The position numbers were made by a program, and so were the translations under genes. A stretch of 64,000 bases of DNA from Dermacentor variabilis (Eukaryota; Arthropoda; Arachnida; Ixodida; Ixodidae): positions 104,020,969 to 104,084,968 of the forward strand of contig NC_134574.1 in the NCBI RefSeq assembly GCF_050947875.1. The letters run 5' to 3'. Positions 11,341 through 24,500 of the stretch are shown here, piece by piece. Under the pieces are notes generated by a model. The model made no database searches and was not told the DNA's origin. It saw only the letters and a list, made by a program, of their open reading frames with translations. Numbering within the stretch: position 1 is the stretch's first letter; every line of letters begins with the position of its first letter.

Positions 11341-13990
11341 ATTTCATTTACAGAAAGGCCGGCAGGTCGGCCTGAGCCACAGCTTGCTCGGGCCTGTTAC
11401 TCTACGCTGGGGAAAAAGGACGGAGAGGATAAGGGCTGATGAATGATGATCATGATACGAGGAAGAGGTGTGCATATACAAGTTCACAACGTTGTGACAT
11501 ATCGAACGCCGTGCGTCTAGACGCAGTGGCTTGTACAAAGGGTATATTGGCACTTGTAATCAAGTCAGCGCTGTTTTAATTAGGCCAAGGACCTAAAGAA
11601 ACTCGTCCAATAGCGGTCTCTTATATATGTTTGCAGTGGGAGAGACGAGTTGCTGTCATTCTTGCGCGTACACAGAGCATACGCAAACTATGTGATTTAG
11701 TGTTTCTGGCACCTGCTAGTATTCGCAATTTAGGCTAGTCTAACTGCAGTCTTTTAAATGTCTACGAAAATTCGTGAACGATACACCAAGCTAATCCGGT
11801 GCACCATGCTTGCTTGGCTCCTTTTGAGCTTGCGAAGCATACAGAATTTCATTTTTTGGTCCCAGTTATGCATTCACTTGTGTCATCGATGCGGTTGGGT
11901 TCAGTGCTCCAACGTAGAGTTGCGTATTATGCAATAAAGTAGGGCGGCTGTGTCTTTTCGTGAGAACGGAATGCATACCTCAGAAGCCTTACTTAAAGTA
12001 GTTTTCGCTTTAGCGTCTGCCTTTTCATTCCCTATCATGCAACATTGTGCAGACATGCACTGAAAGGTGATATTGTGGCCATTTCTATTTGCACGGTTGA
12101 AGTGCTCTGTAATTCATAAAGCTATTGAATAATACGAGCGCGGTCTGAGGAACAGTGAGTGGTTCGAAGAGCTGGTTTGGAATCCCAAAATATTGTCCAT
12201 GCGGGAGAAGGCTCCTCGGAAAGAAATCGGAGTGCCTCCCAGATTGCAACAAGTTCGGCTGCAGTTGATGTTGACCTATGTTCAACATCAACTGTAGCAT
12301 CAACATCAACTTGAAACCGCTGAGGGACGATCATATGCGGAATGATCAAAGCTGTAGTGGTGGCGTATGGTGTGACAAACAAATTGGTAAACACGGGCAC
12401 AGTACCAACGTACTCTGCATAAATGTGAAACATGGTAAGTAGCTTGAGTCAAAAGGATGGAACAGATGGCTTCTTTGTAATTCCAGGGATCTGCAGCGTA
12501 AGGAAAGGTTTAGGCAGGACCCACGATGGTATTCTCGGAGTATAGGCAGGATAAAACCTTGGCCGCAGAATACTTTGATGGCGCGATAATTATAGTGCTT
12601 GAAAAGCTGCAACCTGGGTGGGTGGCAGGGAGCGATGACAGAGGTTGGTGTCTGTCAGCTCAACACGCGAAGGTACATTCTATGAGGCTCGCAGAGCAAG
12701 TATACAGCAATAGGACAAGCACGAGCTTCCGCTATTGTTCCTTTGGTTGACGTGCATCGTGAGAGGCCCAAACATGTGCGCAATGCTTGAGCTTGAATGC
12801 TCTCCAGCATGCGCACACAGCTAAGTCCCACCCTTGAGAGCCACCGGCATGCTGCACCGTATACACCCTACGGATAGTGCTTGGTACAACTGGAGTAATG
12901 GTAACTCCAAGGGACCCCATCTTGTTCCTGCAGCGACGCGAAGGACATGAAAGAAACTGCTCAGTTTTGACTTCCCTGCGGTGACGTGTCTTGACCAACA
13001 TGATCCCCGCTCTATGACTAAGCCAAGGAATCTGTGGTGTGTAACCGTAGGTATCGCTACTCCGTTAAAGATTATCGGATACCTGGTCATTTGTTTTCGC
13101 GTGAATGTAATCACGGAACATTTTCCTGTTGAGAGTTGGAGGCCTTGACGCCTCAGATACTTAACTGTGATGGTCACAGCACGTTGAAGCCTAGAACGCA
13201 TTTGGGGACGGGTGGCTCCAGATGTCCATATGCATATGTCGTCCGCATATGCGCTAATCTTCACCGTACCAGGAAGTTCGGATGCAAGGCCAATCAATGC
13301 AACATTGAAAAGAGTTGGACTGAGAACTCCCCCTTGTGGAGCACCTCGATGTATATGGTACTATCCGGTGTCGCCATCACTTGTCGACATATACACCGTG
13401 CGGCCACTGAGGTAGCTAACAGTCCATGCATATAGCCGGCCACCGACGTCTAAATCTTCCAATGCATCAAGGATTGCATAATGGAGTACATTGTCGTATG
13501 CAGCCTTAATATATAGAGAAACAGCTCCAACTAACCGACGGCGACTTCTTTCCTGTTCAACAGTGGAGGCCAAGTCGATAACACCGTCAATGGAAGAACG
13601 GCCTCTTCTAAATCCGTGCATAAAATCCGGAAAGCAATTATTTCTCTCTAGAAACCATTCCAGCCTTGACAAGACCATTCTTTCCATTGCTTTGCCGACA
13701 TAACTGGCTAAGGCGATCGGTCTGTAGGAGGAAAGCTCGTTAGGGCACTTCCCCGGTTTAAGCAGCGCTGCAACGCGACTGCATTTCCAACAATCTGGAA
13801 CATTTCCTGTCTCTAACGTGGTATTATAATAAGATAGAAGAAGACGTCGTGATTCGGTGCCAAGATGGCAGAGTGTAGCGTATGTGATTCCGTCTGGTCC
13901 TGGTGCCAATGAGCGTCGAGAAACCGAACACATTTCTCAAACTTTGCAGCTACCCTTTTAGAACATCTGAATATGTCTCGTTTTGTCTCC
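11341..13990 (-). mobile_element. Decayed I-group LINE (RT and RNase H)
   Basis: A minus-strand non-LTR retrotransposon remnant. RT palm motifs run from APGPDGITYATL (about 13900) through LLKPGKCPNELSSYRPIAL (about 13760) and FMHGFRRGRSS (about 13610) to YADDICIW (about 13249). Motif A reads SLYIKAAYDNV, with Tyr where the catalytic Asp is expected. RNase H follows at about 12430-12010: STAAELVAIWEALRFL, WDSKPAL, then GNEKADAKAKT. Several frameshifts separate these blocks, for example near 13930 and in 12440-12810. A probable 3'UTR runs to about 11341 and starts (plus strand) TTTCATTTACAGAAAGGCCG. The mix of RT and RNase H fits the I/LOA/R1 group. It is inactive and 5' truncated, with a dispersed-repeat copy at its 5' edge. 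Confidence 0.85.
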
Positions 13991-14085
13991 CAAACAATGG
14001 CGCATACCAACTATGGGGGATTGCCCATGAAGCAGGCGGTTTCCCGCATCTTTAGAATTAAAGCCAAACTAGATTTGAATAGTGA
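13975..14085 (+). repeat. Dispersed repeat, copy 3
   Basis: Matches the copy at 10318, including ACTATGGGGGATTG, GAAGCAGGCGG and AAACTAGATTTGAATAGTG. It abuts the 5' end of the decayed LINE. Confidence 0.7.
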
Positions 14086-14089
14086 TCCT

Positions 14090-15726
14090 TCAATAATCGT
14101 AAACTTCTTTCTTTGTCGTTGACAACTTTTCACATCCCACAGATTTTTTTTTTGTACCAAGGCAATCGGAGAGTCCAAGCGCTAACATTCGCGACGTAAT
14201 TCCTTCATGTGACCCAAATTAGAATATAAAAATTGAATTTGATGACGTTTTCTTCCAAAACGCCGTTTCATTCAGCTAGCTTTTTAAATACCCGGTTACA
14301 AGAATACCTTGCGCACGTACAAAAAAAAAAAAGCCACAGACGCCTCTGTGAACGACGAGAAGGCGGGCCTAAGCTGGTCTCGATTTCGCTTGGCTGGCCA
14401 TTCTCTTTGACATTGCCACATTTCACTCCCGTCTTTGAAGCTGGGTCCTTGGAAATAATCTAGCGCTACAGAAAGTCTCATCGGATGCAATCGTTCTGTT
14501 TATTATCAGATTCCCTCTCCGTCTGTAGTTTGCTTACGGGTTCAACCAATTCACCAGCCATAAAAATGTTCCTAACATTAGTTCCGCCACAGCTGAATCT
14601 TGTCAAACTATAATGGCTGGCAGGTCACTGTGGATTACATTGAAATGAAATGACCAATTCAATAGACGGAGTATCCCTGATTGGACGGATAATATCGTTT
14701 CGCCCAGTACTGACACACATAGCAGCGATTAGATATCCAATCTTTTCTTTTCGTTCTGATTTCATTGAAACAATAACAACGTACAAAACATTTCAGCACC
14801 GAAAACTTCCATGGAAAATTTGTTGGTGTCCATCAAGAAAACCAGAAGTAGTGATCACCAGAATACGCTGCCGTGCACCTCTCCCACTCCTCATAAGAGC
14901 TGCGCTTGTTATATCGCCCCTCTCTCAATACTGCCAAGAAATGGAAACCATAGAACGCTACCTTTTAATACGTCCTGGTCACTACATATACCTAAGAAAA
15001 GACATATTGAAATCACCCTTTGTAAACTAGGGGTAAACTTTACATAAGAAATAGTACTGACTATCTCTGTCTCAGTACTGGGTTTTAGCCACAGCGATGT
15101 CTTTGATTCTGTTTGTGGTTTCATTCATCAACAAAATGAATCAAGTTTTAAATTTCTGGTTTTAATATTTATCATAGAGCTAATTTGGGGCTAAATCCTG
15201 GCATTACTCTTAAAATTGTTCTGTTCAGGAAAATTGTTTATCTCTCTTGTTTGATTTCTGAATTGCACATTACTTGTAGTTTCTTGAAATATTACATAAA
15301 GGTTCAGTTACCCAATTCTTGGCTAATCCCCTAGGAGGGGGGGCGGTATGAGCCATATTATAGGGTCATCATCACCTTAATGAGAGGAAGAAAACGAATC
15401 ATCATGAGGTGCCAGACTGCTGATCTTCTTCGTGTGGGTTCCTTGCTTTTGGCGAGAACTTCAAGCCCTCAGTGAGTGTGATTTAATTATTTTGATTCTC
15501 GCTTCCGCTAAGCGTAACGTAGAGTCTGAGCCTGACCGTAATCATTGTTTATTAACAGGTGGTGAAGCACTCAGCCAACGACATATAGATACAGCTAAAC
15601 TCTTGCTAAGCTGGAAACAACAAATTTGCACGATAGCTAGCTATTCCAACAGCGTGTGTAGTGCAACAATCTGAGGCATTACTTTGTAAGGAATGCATCG
15701 TGGCAGCGATGAATGTAAAGCCCTAG
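14090..15726. other. No gene recognised
   Basis: AT-rich intergenic sequence with no exon, transposon domain or tandem repeat that I can support. Confidence 0.4.
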
Positions 15727-16636
15727 ACAAAACAATTTGACACAAATATGCACCCCGTTACGTTTGTCTTTACGTTTTTCTCGTGAACGCAATAATTATA
15801 GAATACGCGACTGGCTGCGTATTCGTCGCCCAAGCTCTCCACTCCTTTTTTTCTTTGTGTTGCCAAGCGTTTACAGTTAGCTTTAACGAGAAACGTTCTC
15901 TGGAGCCTTTCAGCGAAGCGTTCATTTGACCTTTTAAACAGGTGAACAATTTTTAACGTTCCCGTAAACTACTTGAGCGGCGTGAATGCAATTTCATCTA
16001 TATGTTATTATCTATCGGGCATATCAATTTAAATATGTTGTCCGGCGTAGACCTCCGTAGCGCTACTCTGTCATATTGAACCTAATATTACTGGCAAGCG
16101 TTCCATATTTGACCTTCGAATTGTGCATTTTAATTTATGAGTAACTAGCCGTTTTGCACATCTTCGCTATCACTGTAATGGCCAAATGAACACATTTATA
16201 TTGTAACTTTGAATGCTGACTAACTGTCCGTTTCGCGTAAATGTTTCCTTTGTCTACTACGGCTAAGTGCAGACATCTTCACTGCCGTGCAAAAAGCCGA
16301 GAAAACGTTGCAAATGCTAACTGCGAGAAAACAGTGAAATGCAATGAAATTGAAATACAGGTTGTGTTACTTCTTCTTTCACCATTGTTCTAAATATTGA
16401 TGTATAATGCTTGGAAATACGATCGGTTTGTCCGTACGTTTGTCCGCGATGTTCAACCTGATAACAATTCCGAAAAAAATTAAGACCCATTCCCCTCTGT
16501 GAAGGGGCATGACCAATGGAGCTGCATCTATGCATAAATAAAATAAAATAAAATAAAACAACAAAACAATTTGACACAAATATGCACCCCGTTACGTTTG
16601 TCTTTACGTTTTTCTCGTGAACGCAATAATTATAGA
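15727..16636 (+). mobile_element. Retroposed insertion with 76-bp direct repeats
   Basis: A 76-bp sequence (starting ACAAAACAATTTGACACAAA and ending AATAATTATAGA) occurs identically at 15727-15802 and 16561-16636. The 758 bp between them end in an A-rich tail of AAAATA-type units just before the second copy. This is the arrangement left by target-primed reverse transcription, so I read the interior as a non-LTR insertion on the plus strand with an exceptionally long target duplication. The insert holds no recognisable protein. The target is the 3' edge of the endonuclease remnant at 16.6-17.1 kb. Confidence 0.65.
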
Positions 16637-17070
16637 GTTATTGTCCCTTCGACAAACAGCCATGGGCTCCGCGACGTCTCTGGAGATCCTCTTAGCGAAC
16701 GATAGGTCTCTGCCGGACCAATAACGCGTTGTGGCGACATTGGTCTTGCTGTAACACTGATGGCCGAACCTTTCCAAGAGAAACATCAAGAGCCACTTTC
16801 TGTCGGGACGACACACATGGACGTTAATGTCACCCGCAGTGACGAAGGGATGCACCGGATGGATCCACCCAAATGTGTCGGTCATAAAGTTTTGAAGTTC
16901 GCTCTTCGACATTCCGGGAAAAATGTATGCGGTGGCAACAACGATTCCGTCCCCAGTATGCACGGCGCACGCGTTCACACATTCCGGACAAGTCGCTCGC
17001 CCGTCGTCGGTAAGGCATAAGGCGCAAAGGCCGCACTGTCATTGTTTTCGTAGAACGCAACGCAGTAAAT
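16600..17070 (-). pseudogene. Helentron-like endonuclease remnant
   Basis: A minus-strand stretch resembling the apurinic-like endonuclease domain found in Helentron-type rolling-circle transposons or related elements. It shows VVATAYIFPGMSKSELQNFM, PFVTAGDINVHV (a G-D-x-N core), TTRYWSGRDLSFAKR in place of the usual T-x-x-G-x-x-I-D-L-x-F, and RRDNNSIIIAF in place of the usual D-H. A frame change near 16975 joins it to the upstream part. Short and altered at likely catalytic positions, so a dead fragment; assignment to Helentrons rather than a LINE is tentative. Confidence 0.55.
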
Positions 17071-20000
17071 CATCATCTATCAGCCAACATCGTTTTTGAC
17101 CACATCTGGCCTGCAACGCAGCTCGGACAATACGCTGATGCGATTTTGCCTTATGTTTAAGCTATTTTAGCTGAATAGACGCCGCCATCATTTCTGCCTG
17201 CACACATCACGACACGCTGGAAACTATCCCAAGAGAGCTCCGATGTATAAGCTTTAGCCACTTAATTTGGTGACGTTGTAGCAGAGATCTCGGTAGTTTG
17301 TTATTTTCGATAGCTTTGGTTGGCACTTTCCCCCGTTTTCTTTACTGAACGCTCTCCACCGATAGCATGTGCTCTCAAAGGACCGAGTTGCAAGGTCACC
17401 TTCATCGCCGAACGACAACACTCCCAGAACCACATGCTGCTGTGCAGTAGATGTGTGGTGGCTGCTATTGTTTAAATTTCGTGAGTGATGGTTTCGTGGT
17501 GCTGCGCTTCTCTGGCGCCAAGGCTGACGTTTAACGTGCACGTTCGTGGCAGAAGTAAGCTGCGCGTCTCTTGTCAAGATGCTTCAATTCCTGTGGCGGC
17601 CTCGCCATGCTTATGCTTACACCTACTCCCACAGTGTGTCAGGTATGGATGCTTTCAAAGCAAACGAGTTAAGGAAAGTGCGCGTGCTCAGCTGTTATTT
17701 GCCGTGCCATCGTCGTCGGGCGGATCGTCATTCCATTGTCGTCGCCACACTGTTCAAATTCTGTTAATAGTGCCGTCTTGGTCATACTGGTGGTCGTAGT
17801 CACACCACCATTATTATATGTCGTCGTCATTCTATTGTCATCGCAACATCCTCATCGCATCCCACCCGCAAAATAATCACACTTTCGTGCCGTCTAGCAA
17901 AATCAAAGATCTCGACGACATTTTCAGCCGCCCATCAACAAACACTGGTACTAACATCAGCAGTAACTATGAGATTTATTCATTGGCTGTTGATTTCTTT
18001 TCTGTGGTCCGCTAAGCCAATCGATAACTTTTAAAATGTGCTTTTAATTGTTTATTCAGTGATTTTTGTACATCCCTGCGCTGGCCTTCTTCAGAATGGT
18101 AGCTTGTGCAACGGTAATTTCTGTCGGCCATAAATGCATCCCGTTATTTATGATGTCGCGAAATATCAGAATTCTAATGGAGTCCCTGGCATTGTAAAGA
18201 CACGCCAGATCAATTGCAACGAGTGAATATCACGGAAACTTTATTGAAGTAGTTATCGACGTCGAGTCTGCTAACGCTATTTGATTAGCACCAATGAGAG
18301 CACTTGGATTGCGTGACCGGTGCACACTCTCAAATTGTCCTCCAGAAGATCGGTATAAGTGCAAGACTGAAACGATATATGACATATTTGTTGTGGATCA
18401 GTCAATAGCAATAATCTGAGAAATTGTAGAGCTCGATACCATCATTAGGAGCGCACAAAAGCAAACAGATTTACTTGCAGCATCATCTGGTACAATTCAA
18501 TGTGAAATCTTCCTAAGACAGAAAGCCCGCGCTTTATAGAAGCTCATAATGACACGTGAAAGTCAATTTCGCCCCGCTTCTCGCGATTTAATTGATGGCT
18601 TTGCGGAATGAAAGAAGTGACACTCCACGTGAATTTCCACCGTCGGCGTCAGTACGATATTCCGTATCAGGACCACGTGGTCTAACATCACGATTGTGCG
18701 CGGCATGCTGTAGGTTCGATCTTACGCTTACGAGGGTGAGCCGAGAGGGATTGTGGCTTGCTTGATGCGACGGTGTTTAGTCGCGCTTGCCAAGGAGGAC
18801 GACAAGGAGGGAATGCGCTGTCTTATCGTCGATTAATTTTTTTATTGTCCATTTATTTGTCGATTAAGCATAAGGATTACTCATTTGTCGTTTTAGCCTT
18901 TAATCGATTAATCACTTTCCATGAAGGCTTTTTCATCGATGAATTGATTAATCAAATTTTTTTTTTCCGGGCACTTCAAGAAGTTTGAAACGCAGTTATC
19001 TTCTTTTGCAGGAACCAATTTTAATGTTTTAAATAAATTTCTGGCTTCGCCACTGCCCATATTCTTAGTAGACTGGGAGCGAAATGGCGATCAACGACTG
19101 GGTTTCTATAGTAACCATTAACTGTGAGGATATTTCAAGCCTCCGGCTTCGAGCGGCGTGGTGCTGGCGCGTGGGGAAAGAGGGGAAGCGCTCAGCTCGG
19201 CTTCACTCGGGACTCGAAAGAACAGACGACAGTCGGTCTACCATTGCCGCATAGTCACTGGTCGAGATCCACCATTCTAGCCCGATTTGAAAATTGTCAC
19301 GCCACCCTTTTCGAACTATAGAGAACAATTAATAGAATACGTCCAATCGATTAAGTGAATTAACTTAAATGTTGACATCAACGATGAATAATCGTTTTGC
19401 GAGATAGTTTTACTCGATCAATGACTTAATCGTTCATCGATATTACCGACGCTAGTTTGAAAGCTAATGGACCTGAGATAGCTGATGTCACCATGTACGC
19501 TGTCTTCTCGCGCGCCTTCTTCGCGTTGAAGTGAGACGCAACTCGCAGGGGAATTCGCTCGGCGCTGGAGTGGCTCTTCATCCAGGCATTTTTGTAACGT
19601 CCACTATCCGCGTTCTCAGAGTGAGGTGCGTTTGTGTCTGCCTGTTCTCGCGTGGCAACGTGCTTTATAGCTCGCTGTCGGGACTATGATGTCACTACTT
19701 CGCTAGTTTACAGCTGTTAACAATCGATCGAATAGTTAGGTGGTATTATTAAGCTAGTGCTTAGTGCAAATTGTGGGTGTCATTTCTATAACTATGATTG
19801 TGAAAATCAGCTCATACCCAATGATACGTTCGCAAGTTTTCTTTAAAGAGGTTTATAGAAGAGTGGTAGATTCTCAATGGCAAAATGAAATATGAACTAA
19901 GTTGACTTCAAATGCATTTATTTAAGAGCGGCGCATTTCCGGTGACTATAGTTGATCCAACCGTTGCTTTTGAAGTCAATTCGATCAGCAAAGCAGCTTG

Positions 20001-20080
20001 GCGCTCTACCACTTGACAATGGGCTATCCAGTCCAGCGACTAAGCTGGCACGAAAGAAGTTACGCGCGAGATATATATCT
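17071..20080. other. No gene recognised; AT-rich with ATTAATCGATT motifs
   Basis: No exon or transposon domain is visible. Blocks at 18825-18965 and 19320-19450 are rich in CGATTAAT/ATCGATTAA motifs in both orientations and may be the two ends of a decayed element with inverted ends, but I could not align them convincingly. Confidence 0.35.
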
Positions 20081-20306
20081 ACATACATACATACATACAT
20101 ACATACATACATACATACATACATACATACATACATACATACATACATACATACATACATACATACATACATACATACATACATACATACATACATACAT
20201 ACATACATACATACATACATACATACATACATACATACATACATACATACATACATACATACATACATACATACATACATACATACATACATACATACAT
20301 ACATAC
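20081..20306. repeat. (CATA)n microsatellite, about 56 units
   Basis: 226 bp of uninterrupted CATA. It ends about 115 bp before the TATA box of the plus-strand gene. Tyr/Met/Cys/Val- and Ile/His/Thr-repeat frames here are artefacts of the 4-bp period. Confidence 0.99.
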
Positions 20307-20421
20307 CACAATCTGGGGGATGTTCCTAAAGAATGCTAACATTAAAGAAAGCAAACGTGCTACAGCACAACTCGTGAGAGCCAGTTCTTTCTTTTGCACT
20401 TTGTTCGCGTTCTGCTTCGGT

Positions 20422-20430
20422 TATAAAAAG
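20422..20430 (+). promoter_or_regulatory. TATA box for the plus-strand membrane glycoprotein gene
   Basis: TATAAAAAG lies 64 bp before the predicted start codon, with GC-rich sequence after it. Initiation would be expected near 20450, giving a leader of roughly 35 nt. Inferred from position and sequence only. Confidence 0.6.
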
Positions 20431-20485
20431 GCGCGTTAGAAACATGGGTGCTGTTATCTAACCGCACCGTTCGTTTATTTCAGAA

Positions 20486-20528
20486 ATGAGTGAAACACAA
20501 ATGTCCATGATTGAGTCGGAGTACTCAG
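20486..20528 (+). CDS. Membrane glycoprotein exon 1 (start)
   Basis: ATG with G at -3, encoding [14 protein letters not shown]. The donor is TCAG|GTAAGT. An (AT)n array begins 11 bp into the intron. Confidence 0.6.
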
Positions 20529-20535
20529 GTAAGTA

Positions 20536-20596
<61 letters not shown>

Positions 20597-21478
20597 GGAA
20601 GTCACTTCAAACGAGAAGAACGGGAGTTAACCGAGGGTCCCGATTTTTATTAGTCATATCATAGGACGCCAACGAACACTGACACCAAGGACAACATAGG
20701 GGAAACTACTTACAACTCCCATGCGGCCAGCTGTTTCTTCATCCACGTTTATTACCGTTAGTTTATCCTTTCTTTACTTTATTTATTAGTCACAAGTAAT
20801 TTCCCCTATATTGGCCTCAATGTCAGTGTTTGTTGGCTTCTTATGATATGACTAATAAAAATCGGGCCCGTCGGTTAACTCCCTTTCTTCTCGTTTATCT
20901 CATAACGAGGGTCTCGAATCCGGCAACGTTGATGCCTTCAGGCATCATGTGTGGTTTTATTGACCGGCTGCCTTCACCCAAAAAGATCAAGTTCTTGTGA
21001 CGCCTGCGGCATAGAGCATGTTTCACATCCGCCGCCAATGTCTGAGTGGTGGCGCTGGCTGACACTCCCAGGTTCCTACTAGGAAACAAAAATACCCAAG
21101 AAAATGGATGGGGAAACGGCGCCACGGTAATTCGATTGGCAGAGCTTCGCGCGTGAAATGCGAAGGTTGTGGGATTGTTCCCCACCTGCGGCAAGTTGTT
21201 TTCTCATCCGCTTTCATTTCCATTAATTTATCGTTTGTTTATTTCATTTATTGTGCATAAGTAATTTCCCTTATGTGGCCCTTGGTGTCATTGTTTGTTG
21301 CCTACTTATGATATAAGTCACTTTAAGGTATATCGCCCACTGTTGCTACAATGATATTGAGTATGAGGAAGAACGTTTTTAGAAGTAATTAATCATGAGA
21401 CCCAAGTTGCACAATACCTTTGGCCGTGACATCGGCATTCCAAAGAATTTGGGATCTAGCTCATGAGCTACTCGGGCG

Positions 21479-21519
<41 letters not shown>

Positions 21520-24500
21520 GTGTGCACGGCCCATTGATACAGATTAGAGTCTTAGCCTTTTTTGCGTTACCACGGTAACCTCTCAATAACAGACCTTCCT
21601 TTTCCTTAACAGTTGCGCCGAGCACGGAACAATCCGGCGGTAAGTGTGTACTTCCCAATGCTGTATGCCCTACCCCATACGGCTTGCATTACGAGCGCAA
21701 CAGGGCGGCTGGTAATTTAAATGTACTCAATGTGTCTGCTTCGATTCAATTAAACATGTCTTATTTGCTATAACAACGGTGTTCCCAAAATTTTCTTCTT
21801 TTGTGATAACGTAACAAAGTTCGAAAAAAGATATGCCATGTTTCTTTTCCGCCGCATAACCTATAATAGGTCAGGAAGGATGACTGAGCGTCTTTATAAG
21901 CGCGCAAACAGAACATGAGATGTTAGACTAAACACACCGACACATTACTGCGCTTTTGCCGTGAAATCCTCTTTTCGAATTACACCCGGCTATTGATTCG
22001 TTTCGGCATATGTTCCGCACAATCAGTCGCGGTATTACCTTTAAAGAAATCATTCACTACGAGATTTTTCGTTCGGACGCTAACACAAAGCGGACCGCTG
22101 TGCCGTGCTGTGAGGTGGCAGGGACTGCTCTGTGGGCTACCACGATACATGAGTGAAGGCTAAATCGATGTACTTAATGCGCTGACACTATTAACCTATT
22201 CCTCCGGAAGTGACTGGTTAGGAGGTGACACTGGAAGAGAAAGTCAAGCGACAACTTAGAGCTTTTTAATTTCCCGCTGAAACAAGAGCACCCGCTCGTC
22301 GGTGTGACGTCATGGATTTTAAAGAGTATTGTTGTATTGGGGTCGTGATGGTGCACTAAAAAATGTAAAAATGATCGAAATTCAGTGTCTGTCTTTTTCG
22401 AAATGCAATTTATCTTGTGGTTACCAATATATAATTAATTGAGCTTGAGCAAACGATGCTGCAATTTTATGATTATACGTCTTAGCAGTTAGCAAACTTT
22501 AAGAAAACGCCACCGTCTTCCTTTTGGTTTTGCGCCGTTTCTGGCTCCTCTAGACTCCTCCCACGGCAAAAGTTGCTTTTTTGTGACTGTATAACGTGCG
22601 TTGCTAATACAACTAAATTATTTTAGTTCCTTTAGTACTTTTGAAACGGATGGATAGGTGGGCTAGTTAGCATTGCATCATTATAAAAACTTTGAGTGCC
22701 ATAAACACACAAGACGTAGAGAAGCAGCACGCACCACAAGCACTCTGCAAGTACATTGCAGAAGGTTTTAATAACAATGCAGTACCAACTAGCCCACCAA
22801 TCCAGCATTTTGCAATGTATTTCTAATTCGTTGCGCGTGTGGTATGCGTTATTTCTCTACGTCCTGTGTGATTAGGGTGCTCAAAGTTTTTATAACAGAG
22901 CATTCTTTTAGTACCCTCTCATGCTAAATATGCATGGGTGTGCCCCACGTCACAGCTACTAACAAGGTAGTCGGACAGTATGGGTGGAGCTGCCCAAAGG
23001 AGAAAATTATGAACAAATTTCTTCCAGAACAAATTCTCGTGACGTTAGAGATTTTTTACAGCACTTCTGTGAGACTAGCTACTCACTGAAACGTGATGGA
23101 TAACAGTCCATTAACATGAAATGCGCACGAGTGGGCGCAACGAGTTTTCCTTCAGTTAGGTGGTTCCAAGTAAAGATATGGTAGATCTCGGTCGCGGGGT
23201 CTCTACTTGAAAATGATTGCCACGCAGAAATAACGTGCCGCACAAACACAAATCAAAACGTCCTCAAAATCGTATTCCACAGCGCTTAGCATTGCTAGAT
23301 TAGTGCACCTTGTGAGTTTCGAGAGCGTTTGGTTCGTAGAGGAACTGTCCCGTGTGCGAAGATGCTATAGACAACACGCTATGTGGTTGAAGGTACGGAC
23401 GGTGTGGTGCCGTTGAAATTATCTTAAAATAAAAGCGAGAGCCTGGACACCACCATCGCTGTGATGTATTGAGAATTTTTTACGAGAAGAGACTGCAAAC
23501 GGCGAACCGAAAGACCAAGACACGAGCGTGCATCTTTAATATTTCTCAGTTGCTGCGCAACTCTTTTATCACTATGTACTTTGAACAAGGAGAAAAGTAT
23601 TGATACTGCACAATATTTCCTTTTTCTTTTAATTCTGCTTGCTGTGCAACTATTTCTCTGCAGCCTGTCGTCCCAAGCGAATTTAATGCACTCAGATAAC
23701 CAGCTGCGCCGCTAATTCTTAATGATCTGGCTAACTTATCGTTAGTATTTCAAGACCTCTGAATTCTTTTCGAATTTCCTGCATGAGTTCATCGCGGAAA
23801 AGTTTAGCGGAATGCATCGTTCGTGGCATAAAAACTGGGTTGCATGAGGTAATGCTAAATTGGTGGTGGCATGTGGAATGGGGCATCGTACACGTACGCA
23901 TGAAAGACTCCGTCCTGGGCTAGCTTTGTGTGTTTTATTGTCACATCATAAGCATTCTTACAATTTACGTTGCCACGAAAAACTTTGTTTCGTGTCTTAT
24001 TTGGGTCTGGGCCATTGCCACTGGATAAGGAACCCTTTCACTTTTTTTTATTCCTGAATAATCATCCAGCATTTTGGGTTGCCGATTTCAATAATAACAT
24101 AGGCGGGCTGCTGCGTCATCCAATAAAAAAGGGCGACAAGGAATACCATATTATCGCAACCCTGGACACTCTCCACAAGTTGGACCTAATATTTCAGCAA
24201 TTAACGTTCACAGTATAGTCGTCGGAAAGAATGGATTCCCTGGTCATAACAAATAGGAGCCCGCATGCTCAAATTTAAAGCTGTCAATCGAAGACGTACG
24301 AAATGATCATTCGTTGTCAGTGGCGTAGCTAGGTCGTCTGGCACCCGGGGCCCATAGGTCTTCTGTCACCCCCTCCCCCGGGTGTAGCCGGCGGAAAGGG
24401 TGTCTTCAGACGTATATGACACCCCTCCCCTCCCCACTGGCTCTTTGCGCCCGGGGCCCACGGCCCCCCGGCCCCCCCTGTTGCTACGCCACTGTTCGTT

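Noticed and set aside
18825..19450. DNA transposon with ATTAATCGATT ends
   Set aside because: Motif clusters lie in both orientations, but I could not align terminal repeats or find a target duplication.
19918..20399. Frames of Tyr-Val-Cys-Met and Ile-His-Thr-Tyr repeats
   Set aside because: Pure products of the (CATA)n microsatellite; no start, splice or family support.
24030..24220. Frame [17 protein letters not shown]... as an endonuclease fragment
   Set aside because: One motif-like string without the surrounding endonuclease blocks; too weak to name.
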